Below the pieces are notes generated by a model that saw nothing but the letters and a program-made list of their open reading frames with translations, had not been told where the DNA came from and did not search any database. A stretch of DNA of 6,560 nt from contig JAEYUL010000204.1 in NCBI GenBank assembly GCA_023432565.1, forward strand, positions 1 through 6,560, in the 5' to 3' direction. Of the stretch, positions 1 through 4,940 are shown piece after piece (the stretch's first letter is position 1; the number at the start of each line of letters is the position of its first letter). The DNA is from Actinomycetes bacterium (GTDB lineage Bacteria; Actinomycetota; Actinomycetes; Actinomycetales; Cellulomonadaceae). Both the position numbers and the translations under genes were made by a program.

Positions 1-288
1 GGGCGCGGGCGCGGCCACGACGGGCGCCGGCTCGGGCACGGGCTCCGGCTTCGGCGGCGCGGCGGGCGCGGCGACGGACTGCTGCGCACCCGCGCGGCTC
101 AGCTCGGCGATGCGACGCTCGGCCGCAGCGAGCTTGGTCTTGAGGTCCTCGTTCTCGCCCTGGAGGTCGCGGAGCGTGTTGACCACCTCGTCGAGGAAGT
201 CGTCGACCTCGTCCTGGTCGTAACCCTCACGGAACTTCGTCGCCTGGAACTTCTTGTTCAGGACGTCGTCTGCGGTCAGCAGTGCCAT
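1..288 (-). CDS. divIVA: DivIVA / Wag31 polar growth protein, N-terminal part (runs off the left edge)
   Basis: Coiled-coil scaffold that in actinobacteria gathers at curved membrane at the cell poles and recruits the wall-elongation machinery. The 96 visible codons start at ATG (288-286). They begin MALLTADDVLNKKFQATKF, followed by REGYDQDEVDDFLDEV, the hallmark DivIVA membrane-binding N-terminal domain, with the exposed Phe-Arg pair at residues 19-20. A heptad-like coiled coil runs over about residues 30-65. From about residue 71 the sequence turns into a Pro/Ala/Glu linker, as in Wag31 proteins, where a low-complexity insert separates the N-terminal domain from the main C-terminal coiled coil. 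That second coiled coil lies outside the window, so total length is unknown. The start is supported by a GAGGTGA ribosome site 5 bases upstream. The gene is last in the visible cluster and probably has its own promoter in the 124-base gap after yggT. Family assignment is close to certain. Confidence -1.
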   Translation of the reverse strand, partial: MALLTADDVLNKKFQATKFREGYDQDEVDDFLDEVVNTLRDLQGENEDLKTKLAAAERRIAELSRAGAQQSVAAPAAPPKPEPVPEPAPVVAAPAP

Positions 289-293
289 CGTCG

Positions 294-300
294 TCACCTC
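294..300 (-). promoter_or_regulatory. Ribosome binding site of divIVA
   Basis: GAGGTGA on the minus strand, 5 bases before the ATG at 288. It is a good Shine-Dalgarno match and fixes the divIVA start. Confidence -1.
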
Positions 301-357
301 GTTCGGGTAGTGCGGGGTAGGTGGAACGGTGGTCGGCCTCGCGGGCCCACCTCGGCC

Positions 358-396
358 ACCGTAGCGGACAACGCCCGGCCTCGACGTCAGACGTCG
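358..396 (-). promoter_or_regulatory. Possible divIVA promoter with a 15-base palindrome over the -35 region
   Basis: The yggT-divIVA gap (289-412) holds TACGGT (363-358), an acceptable actinobacterial -10 hexamer. No good -35 sits 17-18 bases upstream. Instead that position is covered by a perfect odd palindrome, CGACGTC-T-GACGTCG (396-382). A TGACGT within it would give a 20-base spacer, long for a housekeeping promoter. A start near 350 would leave a leader of about 60 bases. The palindrome is seen directly; its role as promoter or operator is inference. Confidence -1.
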
Positions 397-412
397 CGCC
401 GCGTCCGGCAAC

Positions 413-709
413 CTAGAGCCGTGCGGCGATCCCCGGGAGGATCGAGAGCAGCAGGGTGCACGCGAAGAAGAGCAGGATGAACGCCAGATCGAGCCGGACG
501 GGACCGATCGCCAGCGGCGGCAGGACCCGACGCAGGGCGCGCAGAGGCGGATCGGTGACGGTGTAGGTGGCCTCAGCGACCACGAGCACGGCACCTCGCG
601 GACGCCAGTCGCGGGCGAAGAACATCACCCAGTCCAGGATCAGACGCACGAGCAGGAACAGGAAGAAGACGAAGACGACGAACGTCAGCAGCGACAGGAC
701 GAGGGCCAC
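413..709 (-). CDS. YggT-family small integral membrane protein
   Basis: 98-residue protein with two hydrophobic segments, about residues 3-30 and 72-95, separated by a basic segment containing PLRALRRVLPPLAIGPVRLDL. That arrangement, with the LR..R..LPP...G..DL pattern before the second helix, is typical of the YggT family (related to plastid CCB3). The family has no settled biochemical role. In Gram-positive bacteria and actinobacteria it lies between sepF and divIVA, which suggests a link to division or envelope assembly at the membrane. The start is GTG (709-707), only 3 bases after the sepF stop, with no strong ribosome site, so translation is probably coupled to sepF. The stop is TAG. 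Length is normal for the family. Family confidence is high; function is unknown. Confidence -1.
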   Translation of the reverse strand: MALVLSLLTFVVFVFFLFLLVRLILDWVMFFARDWRPRGAVLVVAEATYTVTDPPLRALRRVLPPLAIGPVRLDLAFILLFFACTLLLSILPGIAARL

Positions 710-712
710 GCG

Positions 713-1183
713 TCAGCTCTGGTTGTAGAAGCCCGGCCGGCTGTTGCCGGTGGCCGGGGCCTCGCCGCCCGACACCTCGACGTGCGCCGGCGAGAGCAGG
801 AACACCTTGTTGGTGACGCGCTCGATCGCCCCGTGCAGGCCGAAGATCAGGCCCGCGGAGAAGTCGACGAGGCGCTTGGCGTCGGCGTCGTCCATGTCCG
901 TGAGGTTCATGATCACGGGCGTGCCCTCGCGGAACGCCTCGCCGATCCGGCGGGCGTCGTTGTACGAACGCGGGTGGACCGTGGTGATGCGACGCAGGTC
1001 CGAGACCGGCGCGGACTCGGCAGCCGCGACCCGCGTCGGACGGAAGGGCGTGACCTGGGCCTCGTGCTCCTGGTGCTCCATGGCCGCGTCCGTCTCCTCG
1101 TACTCGTCGAGGTACTCGCCGTTGCGGGCGTGCTCGTCGGCCAGGCCCAGGTACAGCATCGTCTTGCGCAGTGCTCCGGCCAT
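713..1183 (-). CDS. sepF: SepF, membrane anchor of the FtsZ ring
   Basis: 156-residue cytoplasmic protein that bundles FtsZ and ties it to the membrane. In actinobacteria, which generally lack FtsA, it is the main FtsZ anchor. Residues 1-14 (MAGALRKTMLYLGL) form the expected amphipathic membrane-binding helix. Residues about 15-62 are an acidic flexible linker. Residues about 63-138 are the SepF (DUF552) domain, with the recognisable stretch TPVIMNLTDMDDADAKRLVD followed by FSAGLIFGLHGAIERV and NKVFLLSP. The tail ends RPGFYNQS, as in actinobacterial homologues. I chose ATG at 1183-1181 because GGAGGAGC lies 7 bases upstream and because homologues begin with this helix. The frame stays open to a GTG at 1291, but that would add 36 unfamiliar Arg/Gly-rich residues before the helix. 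A probable promoter lies about 100 bases upstream. Confidence -1.
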   Translation of the reverse strand: MAGALRKTMLYLGLADEHARNGEYLDEYEETDAAMEHQEHEAQVTPFRPTRVAAAESAPVSDLRRITTVHPRSYNDARRIGEAFREGTPVIMNLTDMDDADAKRLVDFSAGLIFGLHGAIERVTNKVFLLSPAHVEVSGGEAPATGNSRPGFYNQS

Positions 1184-1190
1184 GGCCCCT

Positions 1191-1198
1191 GCTCCTCC
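1191..1198 (-). promoter_or_regulatory. Ribosome binding site of sepF
   Basis: GGAGGAGC, 7 bases before the ATG at 1183. This strong match decides the start against the in-frame GTG at 1291. Confidence -1.
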
Positions 1199-1289
1199 CC
1201 CGGACGTCGTCCGGACCTGCTCGTCGGGCCCCCGACGCCGCAGCCCGTCACTGCGGCCGCGTGTCGCGAGCCGTCCCTCTCCGCTGGTC

Positions 1290-1298
1290 ACGCTAGCA
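1290..1298 (-). promoter_or_regulatory. Possible extended -10 promoter element for sepF-yggT
   Basis: The minus strand reads TGCTAGCGT (1298-1290), a full match to the extended -10 pattern TGnTAnnnT. TAGCGT also occurs in the candidate distal ftsZ promoter. No convincing -35 is present 16-18 bases upstream (GAGAGG there). A start near 1283 would give a leader of about 100 bases. The hexamer is seen directly; promoter activity is inference. Confidence -1.
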
Positions 1299-1328
1299 AC
1301 GCGCCCGGGATCCCTCTCGGCGCGACAC

Positions 1329-1361
1329 GCCGATCGCGTACCGTCTCGCGCGCAGATCGGC
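1329..1361 (-). repeat. Inverted repeat / stem-loop between pgeF and sepF
   Basis: Perfect 7-base arms, GCCGATC (1361-1355) and GATCGGC (1335-1329), continued after a one-base bulge by three more pairs (GCG/CGC), with a 12-base loop. It lies 54 bases after the pgeF stop and 31 bases before the extended -10 element. No U-run follows, so it is not a classic intrinsic terminator. It could be a transcript 3' end or processing structure for ftsZ-pgeF, or chance in high-GC DNA. Confidence -1.
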
Positions 1362-1414
1362 AGATGCGCCCGGCGTCCGGCAGCCCTGCGGGACCGGCGA
1401 AGGACGGAGGACGG

Positions 1415-2176
1415 TCACACGAGGCGCACGACGCCCGCGAACCGGCCCGTCGCGTGCGCACGCCGGTACGAGAACAGGTCGCCGTCCACCCGGGTGTCCC
1501 GCGACGATCGCGAGACGTGCCGGACGCCCGCGCGGCGCAGGAGCCCCTCGACCCCCGCGGGGAGGTCGAGCGCCGGGGTCCCCCGGTCCGTGGTCGCCGC
1601 GGTCTCGGGCACGACAGCGGCGAGCTCGTCGCGCAACGCGGCCGGAACCTCGTACGACGAGCCGGCGACCGCCGGTCCGATCGCGGCGCGCACCCGCGAT
1701 ACCTCAGCCCCACGCGCGACGAGCGCGGCGAGTGCGGCCTGGACCACTCCGTCGAGCAGCCCACGCCGTCCGGCGTGCACCGCGGCCACGACACGCGCGG
1801 ACGGGTCGGCCAGCAGCACAGGCACGCAGTCCGCCACGAGCACGCCGAGCGCGACGTCGGTGGCGTCCGTCACGAGAGCGTCCGCGGTGCCGACGGGCTC
1901 GAGGGCGTCGACGGGCAGGACGTGCGCGCCCGCGACGTCGACGACACACCTGCCGTGCACCTGGTCGGCGAACGCGACCCGTGCACCGAGCCGGCCCGCG
2001 AGCAGCCCACGGTTGGTCCTCACGGCGCCCGGGTCGTCGCCGACGTGCGCCCCGAGGTTCAGGGTGTCGTACGGCGGCGCGCTGACGCCGCCGTGCCGAT
2101 CGGTGAAGCCGGCGACGACGCCGGGGCCGAGATCGACCTCGTCGAGGTGGACACCGGCCCCGGCGTGGGACGTCAC
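1415..2176 (-). CDS. pgeF: PgeF, peptidoglycan editing factor (YfiH/LACC1 family)
   Basis: 253-residue cytoplasmic enzyme of the YfiH/DUF152 fold, once called multicopper polyphenol oxidase. Bacterial PgeF is described as preventing wrongly built UDP-MurNAc-peptides (L-Ser in place of L-Ala) from entering the wall. Related family members act on purine nucleosides. Visible marks are the metal-ligand motifs QVHG (His74), ADCVP (Cys117) and AVHAGRRG (His134), then IGPAVAGSSYEV (166-177) and the C-terminal FSYRRAHATGR (235-245). The position that is usually Trp in HAGWRG is Arg here. The GTG start (2176) overlaps the ftsZ stop as GTGA, with no nearby ribosome site, which implies coupled translation. 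Length is normal. The ftsZ-pgeF pairing is standard in actinobacteria and fits a role next to MurC, the enzyme that adds the first amino acid. Exact substrate here is inferred. Confidence -1.
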   Translation of the reverse strand: MTSHAGAGVHLDEVDLGPGVVAGFTDRHGGVSAPPYDTLNLGAHVGDDPGAVRTNRGLLAGRLGARVAFADQVHGRCVVDVAGAHVLPVDALEPVGTADALVTDATDVALGVLVADCVPVLLADPSARVVAAVHAGRRGLLDGVVQAALAALVARGAEVSRVRAAIGPAVAGSSYEVPAALRDELAAVVPETAATTDRGTPALDLPAGVEGLLRRAGVRHVSRSSRDTRVDGDLFSYRRAHATGRFAGVVRLV

Positions 2177-3432
2177 TTGAGGAAGTCGGGGACGTCGAGC
2201 TCCTCGCGCTCACGGTCGCGGCGGGCCTCCCCCTCGGAGAAGATCCGCGGGACCTCGAGCGCACCCGTCACGGGCGTCGGCTCCGCCTGCGTGGACAGGA
2301 AGGCCGGCACCTCCGGGACCGCCGCGGTCACCGCCGGCGCAGGGCTGGGCGCCTGCGCCGCGGACGGCGCGAACGCCGGCACCGGCTCGGAGGCGTCCGG
2401 GCGCGGCGCGGGGACGTGCGGCACCTGGCGCGGGGCCTGCCCGCTGACCTGCCCGAGCGCGCGCGCGTCGCGGCGGACCGTCGGCGTGCCACCGTCGAAG
2501 CCCGCGGCGATGACCGTCACGCGCACCTCGTCGCCCAGGGCGTCGTCGATGACGGCACCGAAGATGATGTTGGCCTCGGGGTGCGCGGCCTCCTGCACCA
2601 GGCGTGCGGCCTCGTTGATCTCGAACAGCCCGAGGTCCGAGCCGCCCTGGATCGACAGCAGCACGCCGTGGGCGCCGTCGATGCTGGCCTCCAGGAGCGG
2701 CGAGCTGATCGCCATCTCTGCGGCCTGCACGGCCCGGTCGTCTCCGCGAGCGAAGCCGATGCCCATGAGCGCCGAGCCTGCGCCCTGCATGACGGACTTC
2801 ACGTCGGCGAAGTCGAGGTTGATGAGGCCGGGCGTGGTGATGAGGTCGGTGATGCCCTGGACGCCGGACAGCAGCACCTGGTCGGCGGAGTGGAAGGCGT
2901 CGAGCACGGAGACCGAGCGGTCGGAGATCTGCAGCAGCCGGTCGTTGGGGATGACGATCAGCGTGTCGACCTCCGCCCGCAGCGCGTCGATGCCCGCATC
3001 AGCCTGCACCGAGCGGCGACGGCCCTCGAACGTGAACGGCCGCGTGACGACACCGATCGTGAGCGCGCCGAGGGAGCGCGCGATGCGCGCGACGACGGGC
3101 GCGCCGCCCGTACCGGTGCCGCCGCCCTCGCCCGCGGTGACGAAGACCATGTCGGCGCCGCGCAGGACGTCCTCGATCTCCTCCGCGTGGTCCTCGGCGG
3201 CCTTCTTGCCCACCTCGGGGTCCGCGCCCGCGCCGAGGCCGCGCGTGAGCTCGCGGCCGACGTCGAGCTTGACGTCGGCGTCGGACATGAGCAGGGCCTG
3301 CGCGTCGGTGTTGACGGCGATGAACTCGACACCCTTGAGGCCGACCTCGATCATGCGGTTCACGGCGTTGACGCCGCCGCCGCCGATGCCGACGACCTTG
3401 ATGACCGCCAGATAGTTCTGCGGAGCTGCCAC
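2173..3432 (-). CDS. ftsZ: FtsZ, tubulin-like cell division GTPase
   Basis: 419-residue protein that polymerises with GTP into the cytokinetic ring. The N-terminal GTP-binding domain begins VVGIGGGGVNAVNRMIE (13-29). It holds the tubulin signature GGGTGTG (103-109) and the FTFEGRRR segment (133-140). The T7 synergy loop NLDFADVK (205-212) contains the catalytic Asp207 and Asp210. The C-terminal domain ends near residue 316. A Pro/Ala-rich linker (about 317-408) leads to the conserved tail LDVPDFLK, the docking peptide for SepF and other partners. I chose GTG at 3432-3430 (product MAAPQNYLAVIKV) because homologues start here and GAGAGG lies 8 bases upstream. The frame is open further upstream to 3576, but that would add 48 Arg-rich unconserved residues inside the leader. 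Two linker segments resemble the tail (see findings). The gene probably has its own promoters and is coupled to pgeF. Confidence -1.
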   Translation of the reverse strand: MAAPQNYLAVIKVVGIGGGGVNAVNRMIEVGLKGVEFIAVNTDAQALLMSDADVKLDVGRELTRGLGAGADPEVGKKAAEDHAEEIEDVLRGADMVFVTAGEGGGTGTGGAPVVARIARSLGALTIGVVTRPFTFEGRRRSVQADAGIDALRAEVDTLIVIPNDRLLQISDRSVSVLDAFHSADQVLLSGVQGITDLITTPGLINLDFADVKSVMQGAGSALMGIGFARGDDRAVQAAEMAISSPLLEASIDGAHGVLLSIQGGSDLGLFEINEAARLVQEAAHPEANIIFGAVIDDALGDEVRVTVIAAGFDGGTPTVRRDARALGQVSGQAPRQVPHVPAPRPDASEPVPAFAPSAAQAPSPAPAVTAAVPEVPAFLSTQAEPTPVTGALEVPRIFSEGEARRDREREELDVPDFLK

Positions 3433-3440
3433 GGTGGGTG

Positions 3441-3446
3441 CCTCTC
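3441..3446 (-). promoter_or_regulatory. Ribosome binding site of ftsZ
   Basis: GAGAGG, 8 bases before the GTG at 3432. It decides the ftsZ start. Confidence -1.
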
Positions 3447-3540
3447 GTTCGTGCCGATCGTGCGAGCCTGTCGGGCGTCTGCCCGGCGTGTGTCGCCCGC
3501 CGCGGTCCGGTCGGTCGTTCCCGGTCCCCCTGCGGTTCGA

Positions 3541-3569
3541 CGTCCGCCCCGCGACACGCCGCGAGGACG
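3541..3569 (-). repeat. Hairpin in the ftsZ leader
   Basis: Arms CGTCC (3569-3565) and GGACG (3545-3541) flank an inner CGCG/CGCG stem with a 6-base loop, the two stems separated by small internal bulges. It would lie about 20-50 bases into a transcript from the proximal promoter. The pairing is visible; function is unknown. Confidence -1.
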
Positions 3570-3582
3570 AGCTCAAACCTTC

Positions 3583-3599
3583 ACCCTCAAGTTGAGGGT
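3583..3599 (-). promoter_or_regulatory. 17-base perfect palindrome at the ftsZ proximal promoter (operator candidate)
   Basis: The minus strand reads ACCCTCAACTTGAGGGT: 8-base arms ACCCTCAA and TTGAGGGT around one central base. It touches the last two bases of the TATAAC -10 box, and its centre falls on the predicted transcription start. The CCTCAA/TTGAGG half-sites resemble operators of MerR-family regulators. A MerR-type activator of ftsZ (FtsR) is known in Corynebacterium, which makes an FtsR-like protein the first candidate. That link is inference from memory of the family; the binding protein is not in this window. Confidence -1.
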
Positions 3600-3625
3600 T
3601 ATAGTTATGTCAGGTGTGCTGTCAG
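3598..3625 (-). promoter_or_regulatory. Candidate proximal ftsZ promoter (CTGACA - 16 - TATAAC)
   Basis: CTGACA (3625-3620) and TATAAC (3603-3598) are separated by 16 bases. Both are close to the housekeeping sigma consensus, and TATAAC is unusually AT-rich for this DNA. The predicted start is near 3591, giving a leader of about 160 bases before the GTG. A second CTGACA at 3613-3608 is too close to this -10 to serve it. Confidence -1.
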
Positions 3626-3631
3626 TGCGTG

Positions 3632-3660
3632 ACGCTAGGTCGCGCCCCCTCGCGGATCAA
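3632..3660 (-). promoter_or_regulatory. Candidate distal ftsZ promoter (TTGATC - 17 - TAGCGT)
   Basis: TTGATC (3660-3655) and TAGCGT (3637-3632) lie exactly 17 bases apart, a good housekeeping sigma arrangement with a typical actinobacterial -10. The predicted start is near 3625, which overlaps the -35 of the proximal promoter, so the two may compete. Several ftsZ promoters in tandem are common in actinobacteria. Confidence -1.
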
Positions 3661-3740
3661 CGACCGCGCGCGCGTGTCGGGCGACGGATTCGGCACATCC
3701 AGGCCCACGCGCAGCAGCGGGCGCACCCGGCGGCCGCCCG

Positions 3741-4940
3741 TCATCTGACGATCGGCATTCGCGGCGCGGAGACGTCGACCACCGTGGCGTCCTCGACCGC
3801 GTCCGAGCCGAGCAGGGTCGTCAGCACCGCGATCTTCAAGGTCGCGTCCGCCGAGCTCCCCCAGTCGACGCGCAGACCGCCGCGCAGATCCATCGACACC
3901 GTGTCCTGGGTGCGGGCCGAGATCGACGCGACCTGCTCCGACAGCTCCGCCGGCAGCTCGTGCACGACCTCGAGCACCGCGCGCAACGTGCGCTCGTCCC
4001 CCGTCGGCACCGCCACGACCGGCAGCGTCGCCGGTGCCTTGCGCACGTGGCCGACCTGCACGCCCTGCTCGTCGAGCAAGGAGTAGCCCGAGCGCCCCTG
4101 CGCCGGCACCGCCGCGACGGGCTCGCGCGCGACGATCGACACGGTCAGTCCGTGCGGCCAGTCGCGTGACACGCTCGCCTCGCGCACCCCCGGCACGTCG
4201 AGCACGTCCTGGCGGATCGCACCCACGTCGAGCCGGGGCAGCGGCGTGCCATGACGCGCCGCGACGACGTCGCGGACCTCGTCGCTCGCCACCACCGAGC
4301 CAGGGCCCTGGATCTCGACCTGCAACCGGTCGGCGTCGAGCGCGAGCACGGGCGACCACAGCAGCAGCCAGGCGAGCGCCGCGATCGCGGCGAGCCCCGA
4401 GGTGAGGCCGATCACCTGACGCCGCGCGATCGTGCGCCGCAGCTTCGCGCGCTCCGCGAACCGTGCGGCCGAGGTGGTCGAGACCACGGGCGGCACGCGG
4501 ATGGAGACGGCCGGCGGTGGCGGAACCGGACCCACCGCTGCGGTGCCGGACCTGCGGGCACCCGTGAAGCCCGCCCGGACCTGCCGGGTGGTGGCCGGAC
4601 CGGTGCTGCCGGCCGCGGACGTGCCGCCTGCGGCGACCTCGGGAGCCGCGGCAGGTGCGGTGGCCCCGGGCCGTTCGCGACCGAGATCGTCGGAGGCGAC
4701 GTCGTGAGGGCTGGTCCCCAGGGGGCTGGTCTCGTCGGCGCTCCCGACGGTGGCGCTCGGTGCGACCGGACGGGAGGACGCCGTACGCGGCACGCCACCA
4801 GGTGTCTCGGAGCCGGCCGGTGGCCGCTCGCCGCTCCCCGTGCCCGGGGACACCGGGCGCACGCCCGGACCCCGGCCCGCCGAGCGTGGACGCGCGGCGG
4901 GCCGGGGTCCCGTGGGGCGCGGTGGCCGCGACGGGCTCAC
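3741..4940 (-). CDS. ftsQ: FtsQ, divisome membrane protein with POTRA domain
   Basis: 399-residue single-pass type II membrane protein. FtsQ, with FtsB/FtsL partners, links early and late divisome parts and helps control septal wall synthesis. Residues 1-165 are a long Pro/Ala/Gly/Ser-rich cytoplasmic region with no domain I recognise. A basic stretch (KLRRTIARRQ, about 166-175) precedes the membrane helix at about 176-200. The extracellular POTRA domain covers about 204-275 (LQVEIQGPGSVVASDEV through DVLDVPGVREASVSRDWPHG to LTVSIVAREPVA). The FtsQ beta domain follows to the end (YSLLDEQGVQVGHV near 286-299, SMDLRGGLRVDWG near 349-361). The GTG start at 4940 overlaps the murC stop as GTGA; only a weak GGGGGC precedes it. 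Family assignment is secure. The tail-first start is supported by the overlap, but an internal start that shortens the disordered region cannot be excluded. Confidence -1.
   Translation of the reverse strand: MSPSRPPRPTGPRPAARPRSAGRGPGVRPVSPGTGSGERPPAGSETPGGVPRTASSRPVAPSATVGSADETSPLGTSPHDVASDDLGRERPGATAPAAAPEVAAGGTSAAGSTGPATTRQVRAGFTGARRSGTAAVGPVPPPPAVSIRVPPVVSTTSAARFAERAKLRRTIARRQVIGLTSGLAAIAALAWLLLWSPVLALDADRLQVEIQGPGSVVASDEVRDVVAARHGTPLPRLDVGAIRQDVLDVPGVREASVSRDWPHGLTVSIVAREPVAAVPAQGRSGYSLLDEQGVQVGHVRKAPATLPVVAVPTGDERTLRAVLEVVHELPAELSEQVASISARTQDTVSMDLRGGLRVDWGSSADATLKIAVLTTLLGSDAVEDATVVDVSAPRMPIVR
4867..4910 (-). repeat. Very stable hairpin in the 5' coding region of ftsQ
   Basis: Perfect 16-base inverted repeat: GGACCCCGGCCCGCCG (4882-4867 on plus, paired with 4910-4895). 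One mismatch follows, then a 3-pair inner stem and a TGGA/TCCA tetraloop. It spans nucleotides +31 to +74 of ftsQ, coding roughly residues 11-25. A weaker stem follows at 4840-4862. The pairing is exact and nearly all G-C. No U-run follows, so it is not a standard terminator. Confidence -1.

Larger units (their letters stand above)
3433..3740 (-). other. ftsQ-ftsZ intergenic regulatory region and ftsZ leader
   Basis: 308 bases without a gene, long for an otherwise tightly packed cluster. It holds two candidate promoters, a palindrome, and a leader of roughly 150-190 bases. Two leader hairpins are visible. At 3541-3569 the arms CGTCC/GGACG enclose an inner CGCG/CGCG stem. At 3472-3485 a CGGGC/GCCCG stem has a 4-base loop. 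Between 3661 and 3740, after the ftsQ stop, I see only GC-rich sequence and no U-tract terminator, so read-through from ftsQ is likely. The AT-rich patch at about 3571-3612 stands out against its surroundings. Confidence -1.

Noticed and set aside
1184..1291. Extension of SepF by 36 residues to a GTG at 1291
   Set aside because: The added residues are Arg/Gly-rich and unlike SepF, while the ATG at 1183 has a strong ribosome site and begins the known membrane helix. The GTG also sits next to the extended -10.
3485..3557. GACAC/GTGTC pentamers in the ftsZ leader as WhiA sites
   Set aside because: WhiA recognises GACAC and acts on ftsZ in Streptomyces, but a five-base motif is expected by chance in a region of this size, and both copies lie downstream of the likely starts.
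3433..3576. Extension of FtsZ by 48 residues to 3576
   Set aside because: The extra residues are Arg-rich and lie over the leader hairpins. The GTG at 3432 has a ribosome site and gives the family's normal N-terminus.
3700..3741. Terminator after ftsQ
   Set aside because: A CGGGCG/CGCCCG pairing with an 11-base loop can be drawn just after the stop, but it is short and has no U-run. Such pairings are common in this GC-rich DNA.
744..4086. Long plus-strand open frames (up to 877 codons) opposite ftsZ, pgeF and sepF
   Set aside because: They are antisense to clear conserved genes, are rich in Arg, Ala, Gly and Ser as expected for out-of-frame high-GC DNA, and show no recognisable domain.
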